This document shows positions 48,001-56,452 of a stretch of 64,000 nucleotides of DNA, one piece after another. Below the pieces are notes generated by a model, which was not told the origin of the DNA, ran no database searches, and worked only from the letters and a program-made list of their open reading frames with translations. Source of the DNA: Strix aluco (taxonomy: Eukaryota > Chordata > Aves > Strigiformes > Strigidae). Location of the stretch: NCBI RefSeq assembly GCF_031877795.1, contig NC_133935.1, positions 85,442,748 through 85,506,747 of the forward strand. The letters are read 5' to 3'. The translations under genes and the position numbers were made by a program. Positions within the stretch are counted from its first letter, which is position 1; each line of letters opens with the position of its first letter.

Positions 48001-51000
48001 ATAATTTTGAAGATGAATATCCCTCAGAAAAGCCAGCAGACAGTACCCACCCACCAGAAGAAGGGGTCTTGGGTTGGGCTTGTCTTTCCCCAACCTTGGC
48101 ACTACATTTTACTACCCCCTGGTCTTGTAGAGGGTTTGAAACAAATGAAATGGAGTTTTTTGCTCTCACGTCAGGGTTCTATGAGAGCTGATATAGCATC
48201 GAGGTGCACAGTGAGTCCCAAAATCCAGGCTGCTGTTCTTCCCAGTTGCTCTGCAGTTGGATGCCACCCTACCCCAGCTGTGAGGTTGCAAGATCTCACC
48301 AAGTACACGACTGTGGAGAAACTCCACATGTTTTGCTTGGGTTTTGGGATGAACTTCTGGCCCCTCTGCAAAGGCAAAAAGCTTTCCCGTTAGCCTTTGC
48401 AGAGGGCAAGTTTCACCCTCTAAAATTTCCCATTGCTTTCTCTGAGACCTGGGTGGGCTCAGCTGGTCCTTTTAGTTGAAGAAGACCACACAGGCCTCTC
48501 CTCCTGCCGTATCTCCACCAGGTGATACTGCTGAATGTGGGTTTGCATTTACCATTTTACATCCCAAAAGGAGTTGCACCTTATTTTGGTGAAATTACTC
48601 GAATGTCTGTAGGTTCACATGCTCAGAGTACCACAGGTTAAAAGCAACAGAGCTGCTAATCCTACATAGAAGTCCAAAAGGGTGGTACTTACACAGGTTT
48701 TAGCTTCTTTCAGATACATGATGGGCCCATTATTTTGCACGTGGTCTTTACAGATGAACTGGAAAGACAGAAGAAAAGCAACTCTCAAATCGTTGATATA
48801 GGTTGGAAGGACAATTGGTCACTGATACAACAGATTGCCCCAAACCAGGAGACATCCCAACCAAAGCCATGATCCATTTTATAGAGGTAAGACAGGCCTG
48901 GGAGCCCTTCACTCAACCCTTTTTGTGTGGAAAGGGTTTACACATGTAACTGACATGGTTGCTAATGCACTTCCCAAACTAGGCTTAGGATTTGCAGTAT
49001 GGCGTAAAGCAGGAATTGGTTTAGGCAGTAGGAAGATCCATGCCAGTGGGTCACAATGCAGTCCCGCCCTACAAAAGCCAAGCATCTAGAGGCAGAATCC
49101 TCTTCCCTCCTTCCTAGCACTGGAGTTTTTAGTTATCGTGGCTTGTGATTTGAGACCCACTATACTCCCAAACTATTTTCTCCTAATATCACCCATGCAT
49201 GGTTTATACCGAATTGTGGTCTTTACCCTCTCATCAAGTCCAAGTCCACCCCAAGGCAGTTTCTACTCTCCATAATGTTTCTCTCCCTCTTCCCAAATTT
49301 CACTTCTTCCCTGTTCAGCACCCAGACCATAATGCCCATCACCTTCATCCTGTGTGTCTCTTCACTGGAAAGCTACAGGAGAAAAGAGTTGGACTAAACG
49401 ATCTTTAAAGGTACCTTCCAACCCAACCCATTCTATGATTCTATGACCCAGAATTATTTTGCTGCCTCATGTTTTCCTAAGGCAGATCTCTCTGACACCA
49501 ACTTGCACAGTGAGAAGGGCTGCAGACTTCACACGTACAGGGGATGCCAGCTAAATATTCATAGACACCGCCACAAAGTGCCCACCTTCCCGTAGGCATC
49601 ATTACCTCATTTTGGAAAGAAACATTAGGGTGCTGGTGTCCAGGACTGCTGCTCACTGTCTGGTCACCCGGGGCTGGGGCTGATGGCTGTGTGCTGGCGG
49701 GGCTCCAGTCAACACTTGCAGGTTCGGTTGACACAGATCTGGTATCATGGCTTTTCTGGTCTGGGTCCCCAATACACACCAAAAAAAAAAGCAGACAGAC
49801 AGACACTGATACAGTATAGAGGTACAGTTGACACAGCTCTGTGCATGCCTGAAAATAAGTTTTGATCTCTAGACCTGCCTTGAAGCTCATTGTGTCAAAG
49901 CTTGGAGAGGTTTTGAGTTGCTCCTTTTTTAAAAAAAAAACAACCCAACTTTGATATGGAAAAAATATTATTGCTGATTTTATTTTCTGCTGCTGAAAGT
50001 CATCAGATTGTTCTGGAGAGATGAACCCAAAGGCTATGATGGCTGTGTGTTGGTAGCTAGGTGATCACTTAAAAAAGGAGTATTGCTGGGTAAATGGGAT
50101 GGCCCTGATTTCACTTTATCTGGGGTGACTGCCATGAAGGTTTCTACAACAGAGGTAGAGTATCTGAGCTGGCTACCCAGGAGCTCCCAGTGAATGGAGC
50201 TCATTGTGCAATCCCACTGACAACTGCAGCCGCCTCTCTTAGGAGGGGATGAAACCCCATAGCCCCTGTTGACTGCATCTCCATCAGCTATGGAAGAAGT
50301 CCAGGGTGACATGCTTAGAAGTAGCACCTGGTACCATGGGAGACAGCCTGGGGTGTCCTGCCTGCCTGCTACTCCAGAAGGGCACAAGCTCCATGTCTAC
50401 CAGCCCCATGCAGGCATCTCAGATACCTGAGATCATCTCAGATGCCTTTGTTAAGGTCTGTAGCACGGATTCTTGTGCAATGGGAGCATAGCAGGTTCCT
50501 GCCTCCCCAAATCCTTTTGAAGAAATGGATCTCCGTCCCTGGGTTCCTAACCAATCCCTAAATGGTGACAAAGAGAGTTAAAACACCACATCCTGTTCAC
50601 AGCCTGTTTGCTTTTGGGACTCCTGCCTCTTCCACATAAAAGATGAGGGATATTTATCTCCCAGACACATTCTGAGGGCTCCAGGAGAGATTTAATTTCA
50701 AAACCATCTGTATATCTCACATTCTCTCACCTATTTATTAAATGTAAAGGTTTTTTAGACCTCTTCATGCTCAATGCTTGAGGTCAAATTTGAATTAACA
50801 TAATTTCATATATCATCCTTTAATAGAGAATAGCCCTGTGGAGCAGGAGGGGAAAGAAACATCCTTCATGAAGATACCCATTTCACCTCCTCATGCCTGC
50901 TAACATGCTCAAAACATGACTTGGGTGAAGCCAGTGAAGATGGTCTTGACTTAAGACCTTGGCCTATTTAGTGATGCTGAGAGCTGGAAGACTGAGGGGG

Positions 51001-52772
51001 ATGGAGATGTTTTTTTGAGTGGCTTCTGTATTACAGATAACTGGAAATTGGGTCAAAAAAACCATTCTCCAGAGGAAGATAGTGAAGGGCTTCAGTGTCA
51101 TCACAGCTTTTATTCAGACCCAGATGTGAGCTGAACCCACAATCTCACCCAAGTCTGGAAAGCTCCATGGAACCCTCACAGTCCCACAGCTTGATTACTT
51201 CCCCATAAACACTACCAGGCAAAATTCAAGCCAGGAGCCTAAACTGTGCCTCACCAGGACACTTATGAACAAACATGACTCTGTAAAGCTCCAGAGGTCT
51301 AGAGAAAACATATTAATGGTGTTCAGCAAGATCCTAAACACCACATGGACACTCATAATGCTGCTTAGACAGAAGTCAGCAGCCAAATCCCCCGCAGCAA
51401 TGATGCATATCCTACCTAACTGCTTAGACTCTTTAGAGGTTGTAGACTCAGAGTTTAGCCACAAAATCTCCTTAGTCACCTAAAGCTTATTTTCTGTGCA
51501 TGCCCAGACAGCCTTCACTAAGCTGTCAGCCATACTAGGGAACTTCTACAATCAGCACTCAGGGTGTTGTCAATCTGTTTCACCAACTCTACCATGTCAG
51601 TCTCCACCTCTGAGCTCATCACTGTTGGCTCCCTTTTGCAGTCACTGAAGATCGAGTCATTGCAGTTGGTGGTGCTTTGGGCACAGTTTGGTCCATCCGA
51701 AAGCCAATGTCTACAAATTGCCAGTTGATTCATGCCTTGAATTTCACAAACTGCATTGACTCGATCTCCACCAATGACAACAGGGACCTAAACACCCAGT
51801 TGTCATGGAGACAACTATGCTGGAAAGTCCTAAAATGAGACAAAGTGATGGCACCACATAATGACAGGAGGTGTTTAGGGTAGCCAAAGGAAAAGACCAC
51901 AAAAGGCCCTCCCGGCATGAGAAATCAAGGTTCTTGTCTTCTGGTACCTGCTCCAGGAGTCGGCGTGGTGGCTACCTCTGAGACCTTGTCGATGCTGCCA
52001 GGTGGTAAAGACAGAGACACTTTACTAGTGGTGAGAAACATGGATCCATCAAAAGGGGTAACAGAAGCACTGATGTTTCCAGGTCTGGTGGAAGAGGCTA
52101 GACCCTGAACTGGAGAACTGGAAGAAGAGTGAGGCTGCTTGGCGACAGATGTGGTAGAAGAGAGAGCATAGTCTTTGACCCCAGGGGGAAGGTTGCTTCC
52201 TGGGACTCCAGTACTCGCAGTGGTGTTGGTCACCTGGTCCGAAGGCTGGCTTCCCTGAGTGGCCACGCTGGTAGTGGGTGTGACAGCAGTCTCTAAACCT
52301 CCTGGGTTGACTGGAGGGCTGCTCACATGAATGGACACAGGACTTGCAACAGTGGTGTTTGCCGGGCTTCCCAAGATGGCTGGAGGGGTGGTCTTCTGCT
52401 GGGTGATGCTGGAAGTTGCAGCTGGAGGGGTGGCTGTTGAGGCTTTGGAGCCAGTTGAAGAGCTGACCTGCTGAGACGGGCCAAGCAATGTTGTGAGGGC
52501 AGATGATGGGTTTCCCAGGTTGTTTGTGGAGGTGGTCCCTTGAACTGTAACAGATGGTGTTGCAGAGGTGGAGTGTGGGTTTCCCAGGTTGTTTGTAGAG
52601 GTGGTTCCCTGAACACTGGCAAGGGACACCGTAGAGGTGGGTGGTGGGTTTTCTGAATGGCCTGTAGGTCCTGTGGTCCCATTCGTCTTGCTGCTGGCTG
52701 TAATTGTGATGTTCTGCCCATTTTCTCCTGGGTTTTCAGGGAGTGTGTTTGTAACATTATGAGAGCTGACAC
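38850..52772 (-). CDS. PODXL: Podocalyxin (exons 2-8; CD34-family sialomucin)
   Basis: Minus-strand exons are 52772-51948, 49760-49606, 48758-48693, 43426-43270, 42394-42333, 42229-42062 and 39044-38850. Phases match at every junction, giving 541 codons plus TAG after an incomplete first codon. The order is: Ser/Thr/Pro-rich mucin domain with many N-glycosylation sequons, a four-cysteine extracellular region, a stalk, one transmembrane segment, and a cytoplasmic tail ending DTHL. The tail ([34 protein letters not shown]) identifies podocalyxin. Podocalyxin is an anti-adhesive surface sialomucin of podocytes, vascular endothelium and blood progenitors, and is known in chicken as thrombomucin/MEP21. 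Its tail binds NHERF PDZ proteins and ezrin. The mucin and extracellular parts diverge strongly from mammals, as is usual for the family. Exon 1 (signal peptide) is missing because it lies right of the window. Confidence 0.95.
39936..39961 (+). repeat. G-run cluster (potential G-quadruplex)
   Basis: Nine G, then T, GGG, T and a run of twelve G lie on the plus strand, which is the template strand for PODXL. At least four G-tracts of three or more are available, satisfying the G-quadruplex pattern. Exact run length may be affected by assembly. Confidence 0.7.
40408..40430 (+). repeat. Second G-run cluster
   Basis: The stretch reads GGTGGGGGGGGAGGGGGAGG followed by GAAGG. It has three or more G-tracts separated by single A or T. 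It lies in the same PODXL intron as the cluster at 39.94 kb. Confidence 0.6.
42062..42229 (-). CDS. PODXL: PODXL exon 7: juxtamembrane stalk and transmembrane segment
   Basis: The acceptor is CTGTGGCAG ending at 42230 and the donor is GTAAGG from 42061. The exon has 56 codons and phase 0 at both ends. It contains one N-glycosylation sequon (NIT). The membrane span is at about residues 24-43 of the exon ([20 protein letters not shown]). The basic start of the tail follows, [13 protein letters not shown], which in the known protein is the palmitoylation-like and ezrin-binding juxtamembrane region. Confidence 0.97.
42230..42332 (-). other. PODXL: PODXL intron 6 (103 bp)
   Basis: This is a very short intron with a GTAAGT donor (42332-42327) and a GGCAG acceptor. 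It makes the plus-strand 191-codon open frame at 42074-42649 a shadow across two real exons. Confidence 0.92.
42333..42394 (-). CDS. PODXL: PODXL exon 6: extracellular stalk helix
   Basis: The acceptor is TTCTTCCCCCAG ending at 42395 and the donor is GTAAGT. It opens with two bases that complete a Leu codon from exon 5 and reads [20 protein letters not shown]. The Lys/Glu-rich helical segment corresponds to the mammalian stretch just outside the membrane. It ends in phase 0. Confidence 0.93.
42395..43269 (-). other. PODXL: PODXL intron 5
   Basis: This is an 875-bp GC-rich intron with a GTGAGT donor and a CCCCCAG acceptor. The open frames on either strand have no family resemblance. I see nothing else. 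Confidence 0.9.
43270..43426 (-). CDS. PODXL: PODXL exon 5: cysteine-containing extracellular domain
   Basis: The acceptor is GTCACCGCAG ending at 43427 and the donor is GTGAGT from 43269. It encodes [20 protein letters not shown] through [10 protein letters not shown] to WAVRAVVH and leaves one base for exon 6. It has two Cys and two N-glycosylation sequons (NVS, NAS). Spacing matches the second cysteine pair of the mammalian podocalyxin domain, although overall similarity is low. Confidence 0.9.
44086..44290. repeat. 15-bp minisatellite (about 13-14 degenerate units)
   Basis: Units resembling TGCACARGTCCTGYG recur every 15 bp: starts at 44099, 44114, 44129, 44144, 44159, 44174, 44189, 44204, 44219 and 44234, then with a one-base slip. 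Because 15 is a multiple of three, several frames on both strands stay open and encode five-residue repeats such as HKSFV or CARRT. It is intronic in PODXL and I do not regard it as coding. Confidence 0.85.
45829..45859 (+). repeat. CATC tetranucleotide microsatellite
   Basis: There are about eight perfect CATC units in a PODXL intron. The plus-strand open frames read it as repeated His-Pro-Ser-Ile, a by-product of the repeat. Confidence 0.9.
48693..48758 (-). CDS. PODXL: PODXL exon 4: short cysteine exon
   Basis: The acceptor is CTGTCTTTCCAG ending at 48759 and the donor is GTAAGT from 48692. The 22 codons, in phase 0 at both ends, read [10 protein letters not shown] then [12 protein letters not shown]. 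The two Cys fit the first cysteine pair of the family's extracellular domain (compare KCED...LC in human, from memory). Support comes from splice sites, phase and cysteine spacing and not from strong identity. Confidence 0.82.
48759..49605 (-). other. PODXL: PODXL intron 3 with a CR1 tail
   Basis: This is an 847-bp intron with a GTAATG donor and a TTTCCAG acceptor. It holds the short CR1 3' end at about 49385-49446 and nothing else recognisable. Confidence 0.88.
49385..49446 (+). mobile_element. CR1 LINE 3' terminal remnant
   Basis: The stretch reads GTTGGACTAAACGATCTTTA, then CCTTCCAACCCAACCC and two ATTCTATG-type octamers. This is the extreme 3' end of a CR1 element in plus orientation, only about 60 bp long. 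Confidence 0.85.
49606..49760 (-). CDS. PODXL: PODXL exon 3: membrane-distal Ser/Pro-rich segment
   Basis: The acceptor is GGGGACCCAG ending at 49761 and the donor is GTAATG from 49605. The first two bases complete an Asp codon from exon 2. It encodes [20 protein letters not shown], a Ser/Pro-rich middle, and PNVSFQNE with one N-glycosylation sequon. It links the mucin exon to the cysteine region. The acceptor lacks an adjacent pyrimidine tract (a T-run lies about 20 bp further upstream), so the exact start is slightly less secure. Confidence 0.85.
49761..51947 (-). other. PODXL: PODXL intron 2
   Basis: This 2.2-kb intron shows no repeat or coding feature that I recognise. The short open frames near 51.2-51.9 kb on both strands show no family features. 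Confidence 0.85.
51948..52772 (-). CDS. PODXL: PODXL exon 2: mucin domain
   Basis: The acceptor is TTTTCCCTAG ending at 52773 and the donor is GTACCA from 51947. The 825-bp exon starts with two bases of a Gly codon and leaves one base. It encodes about 274 residues, dominated by Ser, Thr and Pro, with several N-glycosylation sequons (NVT, NIT, NGT, NTT, NIS) and no Cys. This is the heavily O-glycosylated, sialylated mucin part of podocalyxin. It contains a 23-residue tandem repeat ([12 protein letters not shown] core). As expected for mucins, it cannot be aligned closely with mammals; identity rests on composition, phase and position. Confidence 0.9.
52474..52680 (-). repeat. PODXL: Coding tandem repeat, 3 x 69 bp (23 residues) in the mucin exon
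   Basis: Units begin at 52680, 52611 and 52542 on the minus strand, exactly 69 bp apart. Units two and three share [12 protein letters not shown] and near-identical DNA over about 35 bp. Unit one is diverged ([19 protein letters not shown]). The last half of unit three has drifted. Confidence 0.8.
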
Positions 52773-53424
52773 CTAGGGAAAAGTAAAAACACCAAGATAA
52801 ACTTTCAACTAAGGAAACTACTCTTGGTTTCCACCCAGAACAGGTACTAGTAGAAATAAATGCTGACCAGAAACCAGGAGTCATTCACTCAGGGCTTGTC
52901 TCATGCTCTCTAAACTCATACCAAATGCCACGTTCTGGTATTGCCCTGTCCAGCAGAAAGCAGAGCAGAGGAAGAGGAGAACGAGAAGGAGGAGGAAGCC
53001 TGAGCAACCTCCACGACAAACATAGTCAAACTTACATGACTTCAAAGGGGTCGGAGGGTGAGCAGGAGGGCAAGACCTGCTGGTTCCCAGAAGGCAGGTC
53101 TCCCTCAGATGGGGGGTGCACCTGCTCCCATGCAAAGCGCTGCAAGTCATTCCCAAAATAAAGTAGATCCAGCCCTTGTGAGGGGGAAGCCAAGGGATGC
53201 GCTGAGTGCTGTTTGTCCAACCCTGTTATGAGGTCCTTCACATCTCTAAAGCGGTGAGAAGCCTCAGATAAATAAGGTGACATATTCTTTTTACAAGCTC
53301 AAGCTTTGTTTCCTTAATTATTCACATTTCAACTTAGGTTTTTCTTCCCCTCTCCAACTCAGATGATTACTATAAGAAGTCATAAAAGAGGCGCTCTCAC
53401 TTAAATCCAGAGAGTCAAACCATT

Positions 53425-53618
53425 GAGAGTGGTGAGACACTGGCACAGGTTGCCCAGAGAAGCTGTGGCTGCCCCTTCCCTGGAAGGGTTCAAGGCCAGG
53501 TTGGACGGGGCTTTGAGCAACCTGGGCTAGTGGAAGGTGTCCTTGCCCATGGCAGAGGGGGTGGACTAGATGATCTTTAAGGTCCCTTCCAACCCAAACC
53601 ATTCTGTGATTCAATGAA
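53425..53618 (+). mobile_element. CR1 LINE 3' fragment
   Basis: Typical CR1 phrases appear in order: GAGACACTGGCACAGGTTGC, CCCAGAGAAGCTGTGG, TTCAAGGCCAGGTTGGA, GGACTAGATGATCTTTAAGG and CCTTCCAACCCAAACCATTC, then the ATTCTGTG tail. It lies in plus orientation, opposite to PODXL. The minus-strand open frame over it is a shadow. Confidence 0.92.
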
Positions 53619-55054
53619 AATTTGTACACACTGAAACTCCCAGCTGGGTGAACTGTGAAAAAAAAATTTATTCTACTTGCTCTTAAAGAATGGGTCAACA
53701 CTGGACAGAGTTTGCAAGTAAATACAAAAAGCATTTACTTGGAGCTGCGTTATTTTAATGTTCAGTTCAGCTGCCCATTGCAAATATTATTACCAATCTA
53801 CAATCACATACTTATTTAGCTGATTATTCTAGTATTCTGAAAAATCCCAAGAAAGTCACATGAAAATGTTTAAAGTCAGTGTTCACTTCCAAAGGAAAAT
53901 CTTAAAAAAAAAATCAAAGGATGCATTTAGAAAAAGGAGAAGGAAGCCAGGAAAATTAAGGGCTTCGTCTACATGTGCTACACAAATCTCTAATGCCACC
54001 GCCCAAACCATGAAATTCCCATGTTTTTCCACGGTCTTTACCCTGCATTTGTATGTCACATAGAAACGCTACTTTCATCATGGCTTATTTGTTTTTTAGG
54101 AAATCCATGAAGTATTTCACTGAGAGTTGACATTACCTAAGTGGGAAAAAAGCTCTGCCTTAAAGCAAAGAGGATTGTCCATTGATCAATTATCTCACAT
54201 TATCATACATAAGGAGACCAGCAGTTTGTTTCTGAAGAATACTCTAAATTTTCAAATTATGAAGCTGTTTCTCAGTGAGGGATGCAGCTGAAGGACAGCT
54301 TCCCTGACAAAAGAGAGCTCTCCGACAGCAGAGAGCTCTGCAACATCCTGCAATGCTAAACTGTGGTACATTCACTACTATATGGATATAAAAACTTGAG
54401 TCCAATTTTCTCTTTGTAATCACTGCAGGAGCTCCATCAATTGCCACGGAGATAATCGCACATGGTAACCACCAGCTCTGGGCTCTTGCTCAAATTCACC
54501 CTAGGAAAGGTTTGACCAATTTTTCACCTTTCAGGAAGCACGGGGTGCACTGAGACACTTCATCATGGATCTGTCTGGAGTCAAGGCAACAACCTGATTT
54601 GGAGGGGGAGAGTTTCTTCCATTTGATGACTGTGCAGAAGAGGGCTATTCTTTTGCCCCGTGAAGCAATTGTATATTATTTCCAGTCCTCCAAAACAAGA
54701 GTCACACTTCCAAGGTTTGATTTTTAGCCATATCCTAATGCTGCTCTGCAGAGATCTGCTTCGTTCCTCCATGCTGACATACTGGCAAAGCATTTTCTCT
54801 TATGAAGCCTGTTTATTAACACTGGTTGTGCTTCAAAGATCTGATGAAAGCTCAAGTTTCTGAGATTCATACTGCTGGGGAAATCTAACCCCATCATGTC
54901 AGGACCTGGCACGGTGGAGGTATGTTGGAGACAGGACCTGGGAAGTAGGATTTGGAATGGGGAGGCTGCAACAGGTTTGGGGTTCCACAGGAGCTGCCTG
55001 GGAGCAGGGTGGGTTTGGAGGAGTCAGAGGGGCTATGGTTCTGCATAGACATCC

Positions 55055-55160
55055 GAATGGAATGGAATGGAATAGAATAGAATAGAATAGAATAGAATAG
55101 AATAGAATAGAATAGAATAGAATAGAATAGAATAGAATAGAATAGAATAGAATAGAATAA
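55055..55160. repeat. GAATA/GAATG pentanucleotide microsatellite
   Basis: About 21 units are present. The first few are GAATG and the rest GAATA, ending directly at the CR1-like tail. On the minus strand it reads TTCTA repeats, and the ILFYS-repeat open frame there is an artefact. Confidence 0.95.
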
Positions 55161-55260
55161 TTTTCAGTTGGAAGGGACCTACAATGATAATCTGGTCCAA
55201 CTGCCTGACCACTTCAGGGGAAATGCAGAGCCAGGAGAAGCAGACGCCCTCCTGAAACAT
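55161..55260 (-). mobile_element. CR1-family 3' end, source of the pentamer array
   Basis: The plus strand reads TTTTCAGTTGGAAGGGACCT, ACAATGATAATCTGGTCCAA and CTGCCTGACC. On the minus strand this is the 3' end of an avian CR1 subfamily whose tail is TTCTA-rich. The left-hand pentamer array is the expanded tail. The body is cut off after about 100 bp. Confidence 0.75.
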
Positions 55261-56401
55261 GGCTCCTATTGCTGTTTCCCCACCAGCTGCTGGGGGCAGC
55301 CAATTCTGAAAACACCAGTAAGATGTGAGTTTAACTGAAACTAGCAACACGAATTATTTTAGGAAACCCTGGGCTTGTAAGAAAACATCTCCGCTGCATC
55401 TGCAGAAAAAGAACTTTTGTGGAGATAAGTCGTATTTCCTATAGACTGACCACTGTCTGCAGGAGAAGAAGAGGTAAGGAAGAAAAACACAGGCATGGGG
55501 ATGTAGCAGATGAAACCCAGGTGCAAAAGATAGGAGGGAGTTTTCATCTAACCACCTTCTTAGCTGTATTATCAACTTGCCTGGCTTGAATCCTCAGTGA
55601 TGGTTGCACCAAGCTGGAGACCAGGCACCCAGTCAGGCACAGAATGGGTCTATCCCATAAATGGGGCTGTACAAGTTTGACAGTGGTTTTGACAACAAGG
55701 GAGGTAAAAAAAAAAAATCCTCTAAAGGTAGAAACAATACAAAAGAGACATAAATAAAGAAAGGGTTGGAAGGAAGGTAGAGGAAATCCCCCACGGCTCT
55801 TGCTTCCTTTTCATGCCCCAGCTCCATCCCAGAGAGTCAGGAAGTAAACATGCACCAAAGGAGAGGTAGAAAAGACAATTCAATTCAACTTGGTCCAAAA
55901 GAGAAAGGGGCAGGTCCATGTTTTGGCTCTGGGCCAGCCTCGGTGGCCAGCTAGGACTCCACAAGCCAACAAACTGGTGTCCCAGCCCCAGCACTTCCCT
56001 GTCTACCCCAGGGAGCTGCAGATACATTTTTACCACTTTTAGCAAAATTTGGGGGAAAAAGCCCAAAGCAAGGGGTTGCTCTGCTGATGGAGAAAGAGGA
56101 TATGATCCTCCAGACTTGCCCTGGCTGGGGTAGTAATAGGGCCTCTTTTTAGGGACACAACGTGACACAGCCCAAAAAAGCAACTGGAAGAACCAAGACT
56201 CAAATTGATGCCCACAAAGCTTACTAGCATTTTGTCTTTCCATATCTCCACACCCACTCTTAGCACGCCTCTCCTGCTAAGGTCAAGAGATGTTAAAAGA
56301 TCCATTTATTCTTCATTGTTAAGCTAGGCCCAGTCGTTCAAGCGGGCTCAAAGCAACTTGGGGAGCCAGCACACTCCTGCTTGGAAGTGGTGAGCCACCA
56401 T

Positions 56402-56452
56402 GCAGGGGGAGGGAGGGGGGGAGGGAGCGAGGGAGGGAGGGAGCGAGGGATG
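56402..56452 (+). repeat. GGGA-rich purine tract
   Basis: The stretch is nearly pure G/A with GGGA and GCGAGGGA units. It is a degenerate tetranucleotide repeat in PODXL intron 1. Confidence 0.8.

Larger units (their letters stand above)
43427..48692 (-). other. PODXL: PODXL intron 4 (5.3 kb)
   Basis: This GC-rich intron contains a C-run (43794-43807), the 15-bp minisatellite at 44086-44290 and a CATC microsatellite at about 45829-45859. Many long chance open frames appear at 43.7-47.7 kb because stop codons are rare in GC-rich DNA. None shows a recognisable domain. Confidence 0.85.

Noticed and set aside
55033..55350. 105-codon minus-strand frame with ILFYS repeats
   Set aside because: It is a translation of the TTCTA pentanucleotide array and adjoining CR1 tail.
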